DNA of 64,000 bases from an uncultured Eggerthellaceae bacterium (GTDB lineage: Bacteria > Actinomycetota > Coriobacteriia > Coriobacteriales > Eggerthellaceae), in the NCBI GenBank assembly GCA_910580205.1, contig CAJTVP010000003.1, positions 1-64,000 of the forward strand. The letters run 5' to 3'. A program made the translations under genes and the position numbers. The notes beneath the pieces were generated by a model that searched no databases, was not told the DNA's origin, and saw only the letters and a program-made list of their open reading frames with translations. This document shows, one piece after another, positions 37,238-44,007 of this stretch; position 1 is the first letter of the stretch, and the number at the start of each line of letters is the position of its first letter.

Positions 37238-37614
37238 TTCCCATGCCGAAGCTCATTGATGAGAACGCCTATCCCGATTGCGAGATGTGCGGCGGTTGCT
37301 GCGCACGCATGGGCGTGCTGGCGGTGACCGAGCAGGAATATCATGCCATGCTGGATGCCGTGCGCGAAGGGAACATCACGCCCATCGACCGCGGAGAGGT
37401 TGGCTGCCCGCTGATGGCGGAGGATGGACGCTGCATGATCTGGAGCGCCCGTCCTCAAGTGTGCCGCTTGCATCATTGCCGCATCCCCCGCATCCAGATC
37501 CTTGAAGAGCATCCGGAGATACAAGTCCCGGAGAACCTTCATCTCATCTGCTTGAGGGAGACCTTCGTTCCCGGCGTGGCGGCGCGTCCGGAATGCCTAT
37601 CCAGCGAGAGCTGA
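37234..37614 (+). CDS. YkgJ-family cysteine-cluster protein
   Basis: The 126-residue protein has the conserved pattern CEMCGGCCARMG...CPLMAEDGRCMIW...RPQVCRLHHC. This is the CxxC(x)nC arrangement of the CxxCxxCC/YkgJ family, which likely binds zinc or an Fe-S cluster. Function is unknown in the family. The first possible start is a GTG that overlaps the previous stop (GTGA); an ATG three codons later is the alternative, and neither has a strong ribosome site, so coupling is likely. It ends in a 9-bp hairpin overlapping its stop. Confidence 0.8.
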   Translation: MIPMPKLIDENAYPDCEMCGGCCARMGVLAVTEQEYHAMLDAVREGNITPIDRGEVGCPLMAEDGRCMIWSARPQVCRLHHCRIPRIQILEEHPEIQVPENLHLICLRETFVPGVAARPECLSSES

Positions 37615-37628
37615 AGCCTTCTCGCTGG
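37601..37628 (+). terminator. 9-bp hairpin across the ykgJ-like stop codon
   Basis: Arms CCAGCGAGA (37601-37609) and TCTCGCTGG (37620-37628) pair perfectly over a 10-nt loop. There is no U-run. It lies between convergent genes and could act on both strands. Confidence 0.5.
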
Positions 37629-37638
37629 AACGCTCAGT

Positions 37639-37998
37639 CTATCCCTTCGATACCGGCAGATCCTTCGCGGTCCAGTCATCCATGCTGCCCGAATACAGCT
37701 CTATGTCGGAGAAACCGTTCTCAGCCAGCGTGTTCGCCGCCAGCCCGGCATGCTGTCCGGTCTGGCAATAGAGCACCACATCAGCGTCGGGTTCGACCCC
37801 TGCCGCCTCGATCGCTTGGACCAGCTGGTCATCCGGGATCATGGAGCCGTCTTCAGGAACGACCAGAGGCACGTTCACCGCTCCTGGGATGTGCCCTTCT
37901 TCGTACATGAATGCCGGACGCACATCGATCAAAGGGATGTTCTCTTCGCCCGCTTCCACCACTCGATCGCTGTCGATGACGTTGATGCCCTTGCCCAT
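37639..37998 (-). CDS. single-domain rhodanese-like protein
   Basis: The 119-residue protein is one rhodanese fold: IPLIDVRPAFMYEEGHIPGAVNVPL and the active-site loop VVLYCQTGQHAGLAANTL, with the catalytic cysteine. Such proteins carry persulfide sulfur or take part in sulfur and redox handling. The start at 37998 has AGGAG 6 nt upstream; the longer open frame is not supported. It is monocistronic. The loop CQTGQHA has the six-residue length of sulfurtransferases, but the central Gln and His are unusual and the acceptor cannot be predicted. Confidence 0.87.
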   Translation of the reverse strand: MGKGINVIDSDRVVEAGEENIPLIDVRPAFMYEEGHIPGAVNVPLVVPEDGSMIPDDQLVQAIEAAGVEPDADVVLYCQTGQHAGLAANTLAENGFSDIELYSGSMDDWTAKDLPVSKG

Positions 37999-38130
37999 GA
38001 TCGTCTCCTCACTCTCATCCACGAAATCAGGGGCAATGATAGTCGTGCCATCAGAGGAGGACTCTCGAAGACGACCTTCGTAAATGGAAAGAGCTCCAAC
38101 CGTCATGAAATCGTGAAAGTCTGAGAAAAG

Positions 38131-38182
38131 AAACAGACCAGCCCGAAGACTGGTCTGTGATGTGTCTGGCTCCTCGGGTAGG
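38131..38182. repeat. 52-bp direct repeat, copy A (tRNA-Asn 3' end plus terminator)
   Basis: This is an exact 52-bp match to 38304-38355. On the minus strand it reads the last 16 nt of tRNA-Asn including CCA, then a 12-nt spacer, then the terminator hairpin. The 5' three quarters of a tRNA are missing here, so copy A is a tRNA fragment and not a gene. Confidence 0.93.
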
Positions 38183-38185
38183 GTT

Positions 38186-38218
38186 AAGCTCTGTCAAATC
38201 GAAGATTTGACAGAGCTT
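38186..38218. repeat. perfect 15-bp inverted repeat with 3-nt loop
   Basis: Arms AAGCTCTGTCAAATC (38186-38200) and GATTTGACAGAGCTT (38204-38218) are exact complements separated by GAA. Read on the minus strand the loop is TTC, giving a UUCG-like turn. It directly follows repeat copy A. Confidence 0.93.
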
Positions 38219-38219
38219 G

Positions 38220-38248
38220 TTGCGCTGGTATTCATTTTACCAGCGCAA
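38220..38248. repeat. perfect 11-bp inverted repeat with 7-nt loop
   Basis: Arms TTGCGCTGGTA (38220-38230) and TACCAGCGCAA (38238-38248) are exact complements. It lies 1 nt after the 15-bp palindrome. Together they would form two tandem cruciforms or RNA hairpins. Confidence 0.93.
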
Positions 38249-38268
38249 TCGAACCCTTTTGTCCTTTG

Positions 38269-38285
38269 GTTGTAGGTTCGAATCC
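38269..38285. repeat. inverted 17-bp copy of the tRNA-Asn T-arm
   Basis: GTTGTAGGTTCGAATCC on the plus strand is identical to the T-arm of the minus-strand tRNA-Asn (complement of 38354-38370). The rest of a tRNA is absent on this strand and the 3' stem does not close, so it is a displaced fragment. Confidence 0.85.
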
Positions 38286-38303
38286 AACATGGCCGATATA
38301 TGA

Positions 38304-38330
38304 AAACAGACCAGCCCGAAGACTGGTCTG
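38304..38330 (-). terminator. tRNA-Asn intrinsic terminator
   Basis: On the minus strand ACAGACCAG pairs with CTGGTCTGT over an 8-nt loop and runs into a short U-tract. It starts 9 nt after the encoded CCA. The same hairpin is present in repeat copy A. Confidence 0.8.
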
Positions 38331-38355
38331 TGATGTGTCTGGCTCCTCGGGTAGG
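38304..38355. repeat. 52-bp direct repeat, copy B (native tRNA-Asn 3' end plus terminator)
   Basis: This is an exact match to 38131-38182. It includes the genuine 3' end of tRNA-Asn. The hairpin CAGACCAG/CTGGTCTG (38307-38330) is followed by U residues on the minus strand and serves as the tRNA terminator. Confidence 0.93.
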
Positions 38356-38414
38356 ATTCGAACCTACAACAACTCGGTTAACAGCCGAGGGCTCTGCCGT
38401 TGAGCTACCGAGGA
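38340..38414 (-). tRNA. tRNA-Asn (anticodon GUU)
   Basis: The acceptor arms TCCTCGG/CCGAGGA pair, the discriminator is G and CCA is encoded. The anticodon stem CTCGG/CCGAG encloses CTGTTAA with anticodon GUU. The D-arm and the T-arm GTAGG-TTCGAAT-CCTAC are complete. It has its own promoter upstream and a terminator downstream. Confidence 0.97.
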
Positions 38415-38443
38415 ATACCCGTGCGCTTTCGCGCCGACGCGAT

Positions 38444-38471
38444 ATTATACCCATTCGCGCAAAGCGCGCAA
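38444..38471 (-). promoter_or_regulatory. tRNA-Asn promoter
   Basis: -35 TTGCGC (38466-38471) and a perfect -10 TATAAT (38444-38449) are spaced by 16 nt on the minus strand. The tRNA 5' end follows about 30 nt downstream. tRNA-Leu(GAG) has the same -35 and spacing. Confidence 0.75.
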
Positions 38472-38473
38472 GG

Positions 38474-40063
38474 CTAATACTCCAGATAATCCTTCAACTT
38501 GGACGAACGGGACGGATGACGAAGCTTCGCCAGCGTCTTGCTCTCGATCTGGCGGATGCGCTCACGGGTCACGCCGAACTCGCGTCCCACCTCTTCAAGC
38601 GTGCGCGGATGCCCATCCTCAAGCCCGAAGCGCAGGCTGATGACCTTCCGTTCGCGTTCTGCCAGGCCGTCGAGCACTTTGCCCAGCTGCTCTTGGAGCA
38701 TGGAGAAGCTGGCGGCATCGGGCGGCACGACCGCGCTCTCGTCTTCGATGAAGTCCCCCAGCTGGGAATCCTCTTCTTCGCCGATGGGCGTTTCCAAGGA
38801 AACGGGCTCCTGGGAGATCTTCTGGATCTCCCGGACGCGCTCAGCGGACAGCTCCATCTCAGCGCCGATCTCCTCCGGGGTTGGTTCGCGGCCGAGCTTC
38901 TGCAACAGCTGACGCTGGATGCGGACCAGCTTGTTGATGGTCTCGACCATGTGCACCGGGATGCGGATGGTGCGCGCCTGATCGGCGATGGCGCGCGTGA
39001 TGGCTTGCCTGATCCACCACGTAGCGTAGGTGGAGAACTTGAAGCCCTTCGTGTAGTCGAACTTCTCCACGGCTCTGATGAGACCCAAGTTCCCTTCCTG
39101 GATGAGGTCCAAGAAGAGCATCCCGCGGCCGACGTAGCGTTTCGCGATGGAGACGACCAGGCGCAGATTGGCTTCGATGAGCGCCTGTTTGGCGTCCAGG
39201 CCCACCTGCTCCACACGGGACAGGCGGCGCTTGTCGCGACGGGAGAGCTCAACGCCTTCCTCTTCGGCCTTCTCCAGCTCTTCAGTGGCGGCCACGCCCG
39301 CCTCGATCTTCATGGCCAGGTCGATCTCTTCCGCAGCGGTGAGCAGCGGCACCTTGCCGATCTCTTTCAGATACATGCGCACCGGGTCTCCCGTGAGCAT
39401 GGTGACGTTGGCCTCAGAGCCACGCCGACGCGCTTTGGCTTTGGAGCGCGATGATGTGATCTTGGGAAGCTGCACGTCAACGGAGGCCTTGAGCTCCTCC
39501 TCTGGGATGTTCTCAAGGATGCTCTCTGCGTCATCGGCGGTATCAGCCGTGTCTTCCGCGTCAGCGGATGTCTCATTGAGCGCGGATTCCGTGGGTGCTT
39601 CGATGTCGTCCGGATCAGCGTCTTCGATGTCGTCCGCCTCATCGACCGGTTCAGCCTTCGCCTTGTCCAGCTGAGCCTTGATCTCTTCGACGATCTCCAC
39701 CGTGCCCTGCTCATCGGTGATGCTCTGCTCGATGACGGCATCCGTCTCCTGCTCAGGCGCAGCGCTCTTCTTGGCCGTCTTGGCCTTTTTCGCAGCCGTT
39801 TTCGCTGGCTTCTTCTGGGCTGCGGTCTCCTTGGAAGCCGTCTTCTTGGCCGCGGCCTTTTTCTGAGGAGCCTTCGCCGGCGCCTTGGCGGCCTTGGCCG
39901 TGCTGGCGGATTTGGCCGCTGGCTTCTCTGCGGTCTTCTTCTGAGCTGGCTTTTTCTCGGCTGTTTTCTTGGGCTTCGCCTTCGAGGCGCTCTCTTGAGA
40001 CTTGGAAGCGGCGGTTTTCATGCTTGGCTCTTTGGATGAAGCAGAACGTGATGCCACGCGCAT
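38474..40063 (-). CDS. rpoD: RNA polymerase primary sigma factor (RpoD/SigA)
   Basis: The roughly 529-residue protein has a Lys/Ala/Thr-rich N-terminus (about 90 residues) and then an acidic stretch. Conserved region 1.2 is DPVRMYLKEIGKVPLL. Region 2 has RYVGRGMLFLDLIQEGNLGL and KFSTYATWWIRQAITRAI, and region 3 follows. Region 4 has RTLEEVGREFGVTRERIRQIE. It directs transcription of housekeeping genes. Actinobacterial HrdB/SigA proteins have a similar basic N-terminus. The start is uncertain: the ATG at 40063 has AAAGGA only 2 nt away, and an ATG at 40021 has a weaker AAAGAG at good spacing. Confidence 0.96.
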   Translation of the reverse strand: MRVASRSASSKEPSMKTAASKSQESASKAKPKKTAEKKPAQKKTAEKPAAKSASTAKAAKAPAKAPQKKAAAKKTASKETAAQKKPAKTAAKKAKTAKKSAAPEQETDAVIEQSITDEQGTVEIVEEIKAQLDKAKAEPVDEADDIEDADPDDIEAPTESALNETSADAEDTADTADDAESILENIPEEELKASVDVQLPKITSSRSKAKARRRGSEANVTMLTGDPVRMYLKEIGKVPLLTAAEEIDLAMKIEAGVAATEELEKAEEEGVELSRRDKRRLSRVEQVGLDAKQALIEANLRLVVSIAKRYVGRGMLFLDLIQEGNLGLIRAVEKFDYTKGFKFSTYATWWIRQAITRAIADQARTIRIPVHMVETINKLVRIQRQLLQKLGREPTPEEIGAEMELSAERVREIQKISQEPVSLETPIGEEEDSQLGDFIEDESAVVPPDAASFSMLQEQLGKVLDGLAERERKVISLRFGLEDGHPRTLEEVGREFGVTRERIRQIESKTLAKLRHPSRSSKLKDYLEY

Positions 40064-40122
40064 CTTCCTTTCGACGAAAGACACTAGATAGATGTTCCCA
40101 GCATGGAAACATACGAATGGAC

Positions 40123-40151
40123 AGAATACTCCAACGGACCGCTGATTACAA
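40123..40151 (-). promoter_or_regulatory. rpoD promoter
   Basis: -35 TTGTAA (40146-40151) and -10 TATTCT (40123-40128) are spaced by exactly 17 nt on the minus strand. It begins just after the priA stop codon, so rpoD can be transcribed separately from metK-priA. Confidence 0.55.
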
Positions 40152-40159
40152 CCAAAAAG

Positions 40160-42526
40160 TCAAAGAATGTCCATCGGGTCGATGTCCACCGCCGTGTTGA
40201 TCCCTTCGCCGTGCCGGCGGCCTCGATGGAGCCGCCCCAAAGCATCCGAAAGGTCGGCGCCTCGCTGCGCCTTCACCACGATGTGCCACCGCACCATGTT
40301 CCGGATCCGCTCGAACGCGCAGGGTGACGCCGGAAGGACTTCCAGACCCGCTTCCCCCTCGTCGGCGATCGAACGAGCAAGATCCGCTTGATATCGGCGC
40401 GCTTCCTGCTCGACCGCGCGTCCATCGCGACCCCAGATGAGCACGTTCGCGATCCGCACGAAAGGCGGATAGCCCATGGCCTCCCGCTTCGGGAGCTCAG
40501 CGTTGAGGAACATCCGCCGATCATAGGCGGCCGCCGCCCGGATGGCGACGGAATCCGCCTCATAGGTCTGCACCAGTACGCGCCCCGGGAGCTCGGCCCG
40601 CCCGGCGCGCCCTGCTACCTGCTGGATGAGATCGAACGTGCGCTCAGAAGCGCGGAAATCCGGGAGATGGAGCATGGTATCGGCGTTGATCACGCCCACC
40701 AGGGTCACATCGTCGAAATCCAGGCCCTTCGCGATCATCTGCGTGCCCAAGAGCACCGCTGACGGCGCTTGGGCGAACGCTTCGAGCAAGCGCTGATGGG
40801 CGCCTTTCTGCGCCGTCGTGTCCGCATCCATGCGTATCACAGGGGGGACAGCCTCATGGCATGCCGCGTCATCCAGTTGGGGTTCCAACCCGTATTCCGC
40901 CTCTAAAAGCGCGGCGAGCTCCGCTTCCACCCGCTCCGTTCCCACGCCATAGCGCTTGAGATAGGGGCTTCCACACGAAGGGCACACGGGGGGCGCTGCG
41001 ATGGCGTAGCCGCAGTGATGGCAGATGAGGCGGTTGCCTTTCTCATGGAACGTGAGCGTGGTGGAGCACTGGCGGCATTCCGGGACGAAGCCGCAGTCGC
41101 GGCAGAGCAGGAATCGGGCGAATCCGCGCTGGTTCAAGAGCAGCACGACCTTATGGCCCGCTTTGAGCTCCTTCAAGATCTCCCCCGCCATCCGTTTGGA
41201 GAATACCTTGCGCGCGCCAGAGCGGAACTCAAGGGCCATGTCGATCACCTCTATGGGAGGCAGCGGGCGCCCGTTGGCCCGTTCAGGCAGGTGCGCGTAC
41301 CTCCAGGCGGGGTCATGCTTGGCGAGGTAGAGCGATTCGATGGAAGGCGTTGCTGAGCCGAGAAGCACCGTGGCGCTGCGCTCGCGGGCCATCCAACACG
41401 CCACATCCCGCGTGACGTAGCGGGGCGCGCTCTCCTGTTTGTACGTGGTCTCATGCTCCTCATCGATCACGATGAGGCCGACGTTCTGCACGGGCATGAA
41501 CAAAGCGCTCCGAGCTCCCACGACGATGCGCGCCGCGCCGCGCCGGAGCATGTCCCATTGGTCATAGCGTTCCCCTGCGCTCATCTTCGAATGCATGACG
41601 GCCACTTGATCGCCGAAACGGCCGCGGAAACGGGCTACCGTCTGAGGCGTGAGAGAGATCTCGGGCACCAGCACGATGGCGCCCTGGCCCCGCGCGATCA
41701 CCGCCTCGATCGCGCGCAGATACACCTCGGTCTTCCCAGAACCGGTGACACCATCTATGAGCACCGCCGTCGTCGCCGGATCATCCAAGGCCTCATCGAC
41801 GATGCCCATCGCCTTCCCTTGGCACTTCGTGAGCGCATCCGGCCTGCCCTTCGGCTTGAACGCGTCGCTCACGGGGGCATCTCCCCGGAAGCGCCGTCTC
41901 TTCTCCACCGTGACCGCGCCCGCCTTCTCAAGGGCTTTCACCGTGGAAGCCACGTTGCCATAGAGGAACCGCAGCTCGGACGAGCGCACATCCCCTTCCC
42001 GGACCGCATCCAGCACCATCCGCTGCCGCGTCGCGGTCTTGCGCGGCTCGAACGTTCCCAAGGCTGGACCAGCCACCACCCAGCTCTCAGCAGCGTCGCT
42101 CACCTTCGGGCGCTCGGTCACCCAGCCGCCTTCCGCGCGTTTGATGCGCGGCGCGGCCCCTGCTGGGAAGAAGAGCTTGATGCAAGCGGACAGGGGCGCC
42201 ACGTAGCGCTCTGACAGGAAGCGCGCCGTGCGAACGGAGACGGCGGAGAAGAGCGGTTCGGTGAGCACCTCTTCGATGGCCTTCATCCTGCCGCGAGCGC
42301 CCTTTTCGACCTCTTCGGCATCTCCCTCGCCTTGGCTGAGGCGCTCCTTGAGGGCGCAGACGAAAGCGACTTTCTGCTGAGCGCCGAAGGGCACGCGCAC
42401 CGCGCACCCCACATCCACCTTCATGCCGTCGGGCACGGCGTAGGTGAACAAGCGGTCTATGGCGTTCGTCTTGACATCTATGATGGTCTCAACGACGCGC
42501 GCTGGCCGGTGGGCTTCAGCGTGCAC
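40160..42526 (-). CDS. priA: primosomal replication restart helicase PriA (GTG start)
   Basis: The 788-residue superfamily 2 helicase has an N-terminal 3'-DNA-binding domain with VETIIDVKTNAIDRLFTYAV. It has Walker A DGVTGSGKTEVYL, the DEEH box (VIDEEHETTYKQ), and zinc-binding cysteines (CRDCGFVPECRQC...CHHCGY...CPSCGS). The C-terminal helicase motif QVAGRAGRAELPGRVLVQT follows. It reloads the replisome at stalled forks. The GTG start lies inside the end of metK (11-nt overlap) with AAGG 6 nt upstream, so it depends on metK translation. Confidence 0.95.
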   Translation of the reverse strand: MHAEAHRPARVVETIIDVKTNAIDRLFTYAVPDGMKVDVGCAVRVPFGAQQKVAFVCALKERLSQGEGDAEEVEKGARGRMKAIEEVLTEPLFSAVSVRTARFLSERYVAPLSACIKLFFPAGAAPRIKRAEGGWVTERPKVSDAAESWVVAGPALGTFEPRKTATRQRMVLDAVREGDVRSSELRFLYGNVASTVKALEKAGAVTVEKRRRFRGDAPVSDAFKPKGRPDALTKCQGKAMGIVDEALDDPATTAVLIDGVTGSGKTEVYLRAIEAVIARGQGAIVLVPEISLTPQTVARFRGRFGDQVAVMHSKMSAGERYDQWDMLRRGAARIVVGARSALFMPVQNVGLIVIDEEHETTYKQESAPRYVTRDVACWMARERSATVLLGSATPSIESLYLAKHDPAWRYAHLPERANGRPLPPIEVIDMALEFRSGARKVFSKRMAGEILKELKAGHKVVLLLNQRGFARFLLCRDCGFVPECRQCSTTLTFHEKGNRLICHHCGYAIAAPPVCPSCGSPYLKRYGVGTERVEAELAALLEAEYGLEPQLDDAACHEAVPPVIRMDADTTAQKGAHQRLLEAFAQAPSAVLLGTQMIAKGLDFDDVTLVGVINADTMLHLPDFRASERTFDLIQQVAGRAGRAELPGRVLVQTYEADSVAIRAAAAYDRRMFLNAELPKREAMGYPPFVRIANVLIWGRDGRAVEQEARRYQADLARSIADEGEAGLEVLPASPCAFERIRNMVRWHIVVKAQRGADLSDALGRLHRGRRHGEGINTAVDIDPMDIL

Positions 42527-43775
42527 AAGCGGCCTTGAGCGCGTCCACTTGATCCGTGCGCTCCCATGTGAACTCCGGAAGCTCGCGCCCGAAATGGCCG
42601 TAAGCCGCCGTCTTGCGATAGATGGGGCGGCGCAGATCGAGCTGTTTGATGATGGCTCCAGGACGAAGGTCGAAAACCTGGTCGATGGCCGCCTCTATGT
42701 CCTTCTCAGGAACGTGGTTCGTCCCGAACGTTTCCACCATCACGCTCACCGGCTCCGCCACGCCGATGGCGTAGGCCAGCTGCACTTCGCACCGGTCCGC
42801 CAGCCCCGCGGCCACGACGTTCTTCGCCACCCAGCGCGCCGCATAGGCAGCCGAGCGATCCACCTTCGTGCAGTCCTTCCCCGAGAACGCCCCGCCGCCG
42901 TGACGGCCCATGCCGCCGTAGGTGTCCACGATGATCTTGCGGCCCGTGAGGCCCGCATCCCCCATGGGGCCGCCCACCACGAAGCGCCCGGTGGGGTTCA
43001 CGAAGATCTCCACGTCATCGGTGAGCTTGATGTCCTCCGCATCGAAGACGGGCTCGATCACGTTGTCGATGATGGCTTCGCGCAGCGTCTGTTGATCCAC
43101 ATCATCAGAATGCTGCGTGGAGACGACCACCTTCTCAACGGCCACCGGCGCGTCGTCCACATAGCGGACCGACACCTGCGTCTTGCCGTCTGGGCGCAGA
43201 AAAGGCAACGTGCCGTTCTTGCGCACTTGCGTGAGACGCTCAGAGAGCCGATGGGCCAGGTAAATGGGCATGGGCATGAGAGTGGACGTCTCATTGCAAG
43301 CATAGCCGAACATCATGCCTTGATCCCCTGCCCCGATGAGCTCGCAGGGATCTTGCGCCTCTCCATGCTGCGCCTCGAAGGATTCGTCAACGCCCTGGGC
43401 GATATCCGGCGACTGCTCATGGATGGAGCTCATGACCGCGCAGGTGTTGCCGTCGAAGCCGAACTTCGCGCGGTCGTACCCGATCTGCGTCACCACGTCG
43501 CGGACGATCTGCTGCACATCCACGTAGGCCTGGGTGCGGATCTCGCCGGTGACGAAGACGGTGCCGGTCGTGGTGAGCGTCTCGCATGCGCACCGCACGT
43601 TGTCGACGTTGGCCGGAGCGCCATTCGGAGCGATGTAGCCTTGGGCTTGGAGCTCCGTCTCCTTTTCCAAGATGGCATCCAAGATGGCATCGGAGATCTG
43701 GTCGCAGATCTTGTCAGGATGGCCTTCGGTGACCGATTCGCTGGTGAAGAGATAGGTGCGTGCTTCCGCGCTCAT
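42516..43775 (-). CDS. metK: S-adenosylmethionine synthetase
   Basis: The 419-residue enzyme makes SAM from methionine and ATP. Signatures are TSESVTEGHPDKICDQISDA, GAGDQGMMFGYACNE and GGGAFSGKDCTKVDRSAAY. It is slightly longer than the usual 385-400 residues. GAAGGAGG lies 5 nt before the ATG. It is led by a SAM-riboswitch-like RNA and a TATAAT promoter, so feedback by its product is likely. priA overlaps its 3' end. Confidence 0.97.
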   Translation of the reverse strand: MSAEARTYLFTSESVTEGHPDKICDQISDAILDAILEKETELQAQGYIAPNGAPANVDNVRCACETLTTTGTVFVTGEIRTQAYVDVQQIVRDVVTQIGYDRAKFGFDGNTCAVMSSIHEQSPDIAQGVDESFEAQHGEAQDPCELIGAGDQGMMFGYACNETSTLMPMPIYLAHRLSERLTQVRKNGTLPFLRPDGKTQVSVRYVDDAPVAVEKVVVSTQHSDDVDQQTLREAIIDNVIEPVFDAEDIKLTDDVEIFVNPTGRFVVGGPMGDAGLTGRKIIVDTYGGMGRHGGGAFSGKDCTKVDRSAAYAARWVAKNVVAAGLADRCEVQLAYAIGVAEPVSVMVETFGTNHVPEKDIEAAIDQVFDLRPGAIIKQLDLRRPIYRKTAAYGHFGRELPEFTWERTDQVDALKAACAR

Positions 43776-43797
43776 GAATCCTCCTTCATCGATGATG

Positions 43798-43875
43798 GCG
43801 GGACCACCTTGGCAGCATGCATGCCAGGTTGGTGCCGGGGTCGTAGAGCCAACTCTCTAACCCGGCTCTTGATAA
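43798..43875 (-). promoter_or_regulatory. SAM-riboswitch-like leader of metK (SAM-I/IV clan candidate)
   Basis: On the minus strand the leader begins TTATCAAGAG, the 5' hallmark of SAM-I-clan switches. A stem with arms GCCGGG and CCCGGC encloses a TAGAG/CTCTA hairpin whose loop contains GTTGG. That loop can form a pseudoknot with CCAAC just downstream, after which ACCTGGCA pairs with TGCCAAGGT. Order, motifs and position before metK fit a SAM aptamer, but P1 does not close as in classic SAM-I. With only about 20 nt to the ribosome site and no terminator, control of translation is likely. Confidence 0.65.
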
Positions 43876-43897
43876 TGGATGTTGCATACGGCGAGCG

Positions 43898-43930
43898 ATT
43901 ATACGCCTAATGCGGAGGCGTGAGCCATGT
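43898..43930 (-). promoter_or_regulatory. metK promoter -10 with adjacent inverted repeat
   Basis: A perfect TATAAT (43898-43903) on the minus strand lies about 120 nt before metK. ACGCCT and AGGCGT arms (7-nt centre) occupy the spacer immediately upstream of it. The -35 region (GGCTCA) is weak. Transcription should start near 43890, just before the riboswitch-like leader. Confidence 0.5.
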
Positions 43931-44007
43931 TTTCGATTGATGAGCGGAGCGCACGGAGCGCGGTGCGGATGGCGGCGATGAGCGCGCCGTCATCCGCGCT
44001 CGCAAGA

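Larger units (their letters stand above)
37999..38339. other. gene-free region holding a tRNA-Asn 3'-end duplication and palindromes
   Basis: The left part (37999-38130) should hold the rhodanese promoter; a TATCAT occurs on the minus strand about 40 nt upstream of its start, without a clear -35. From 38131 onward the region consists of a 52-bp direct repeat copy, two perfect hairpins and an inverted tRNA fragment, itemised separately. It looks more AT-rich than its surroundings and I find no open frame worth reporting. Confidence 0.7.
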
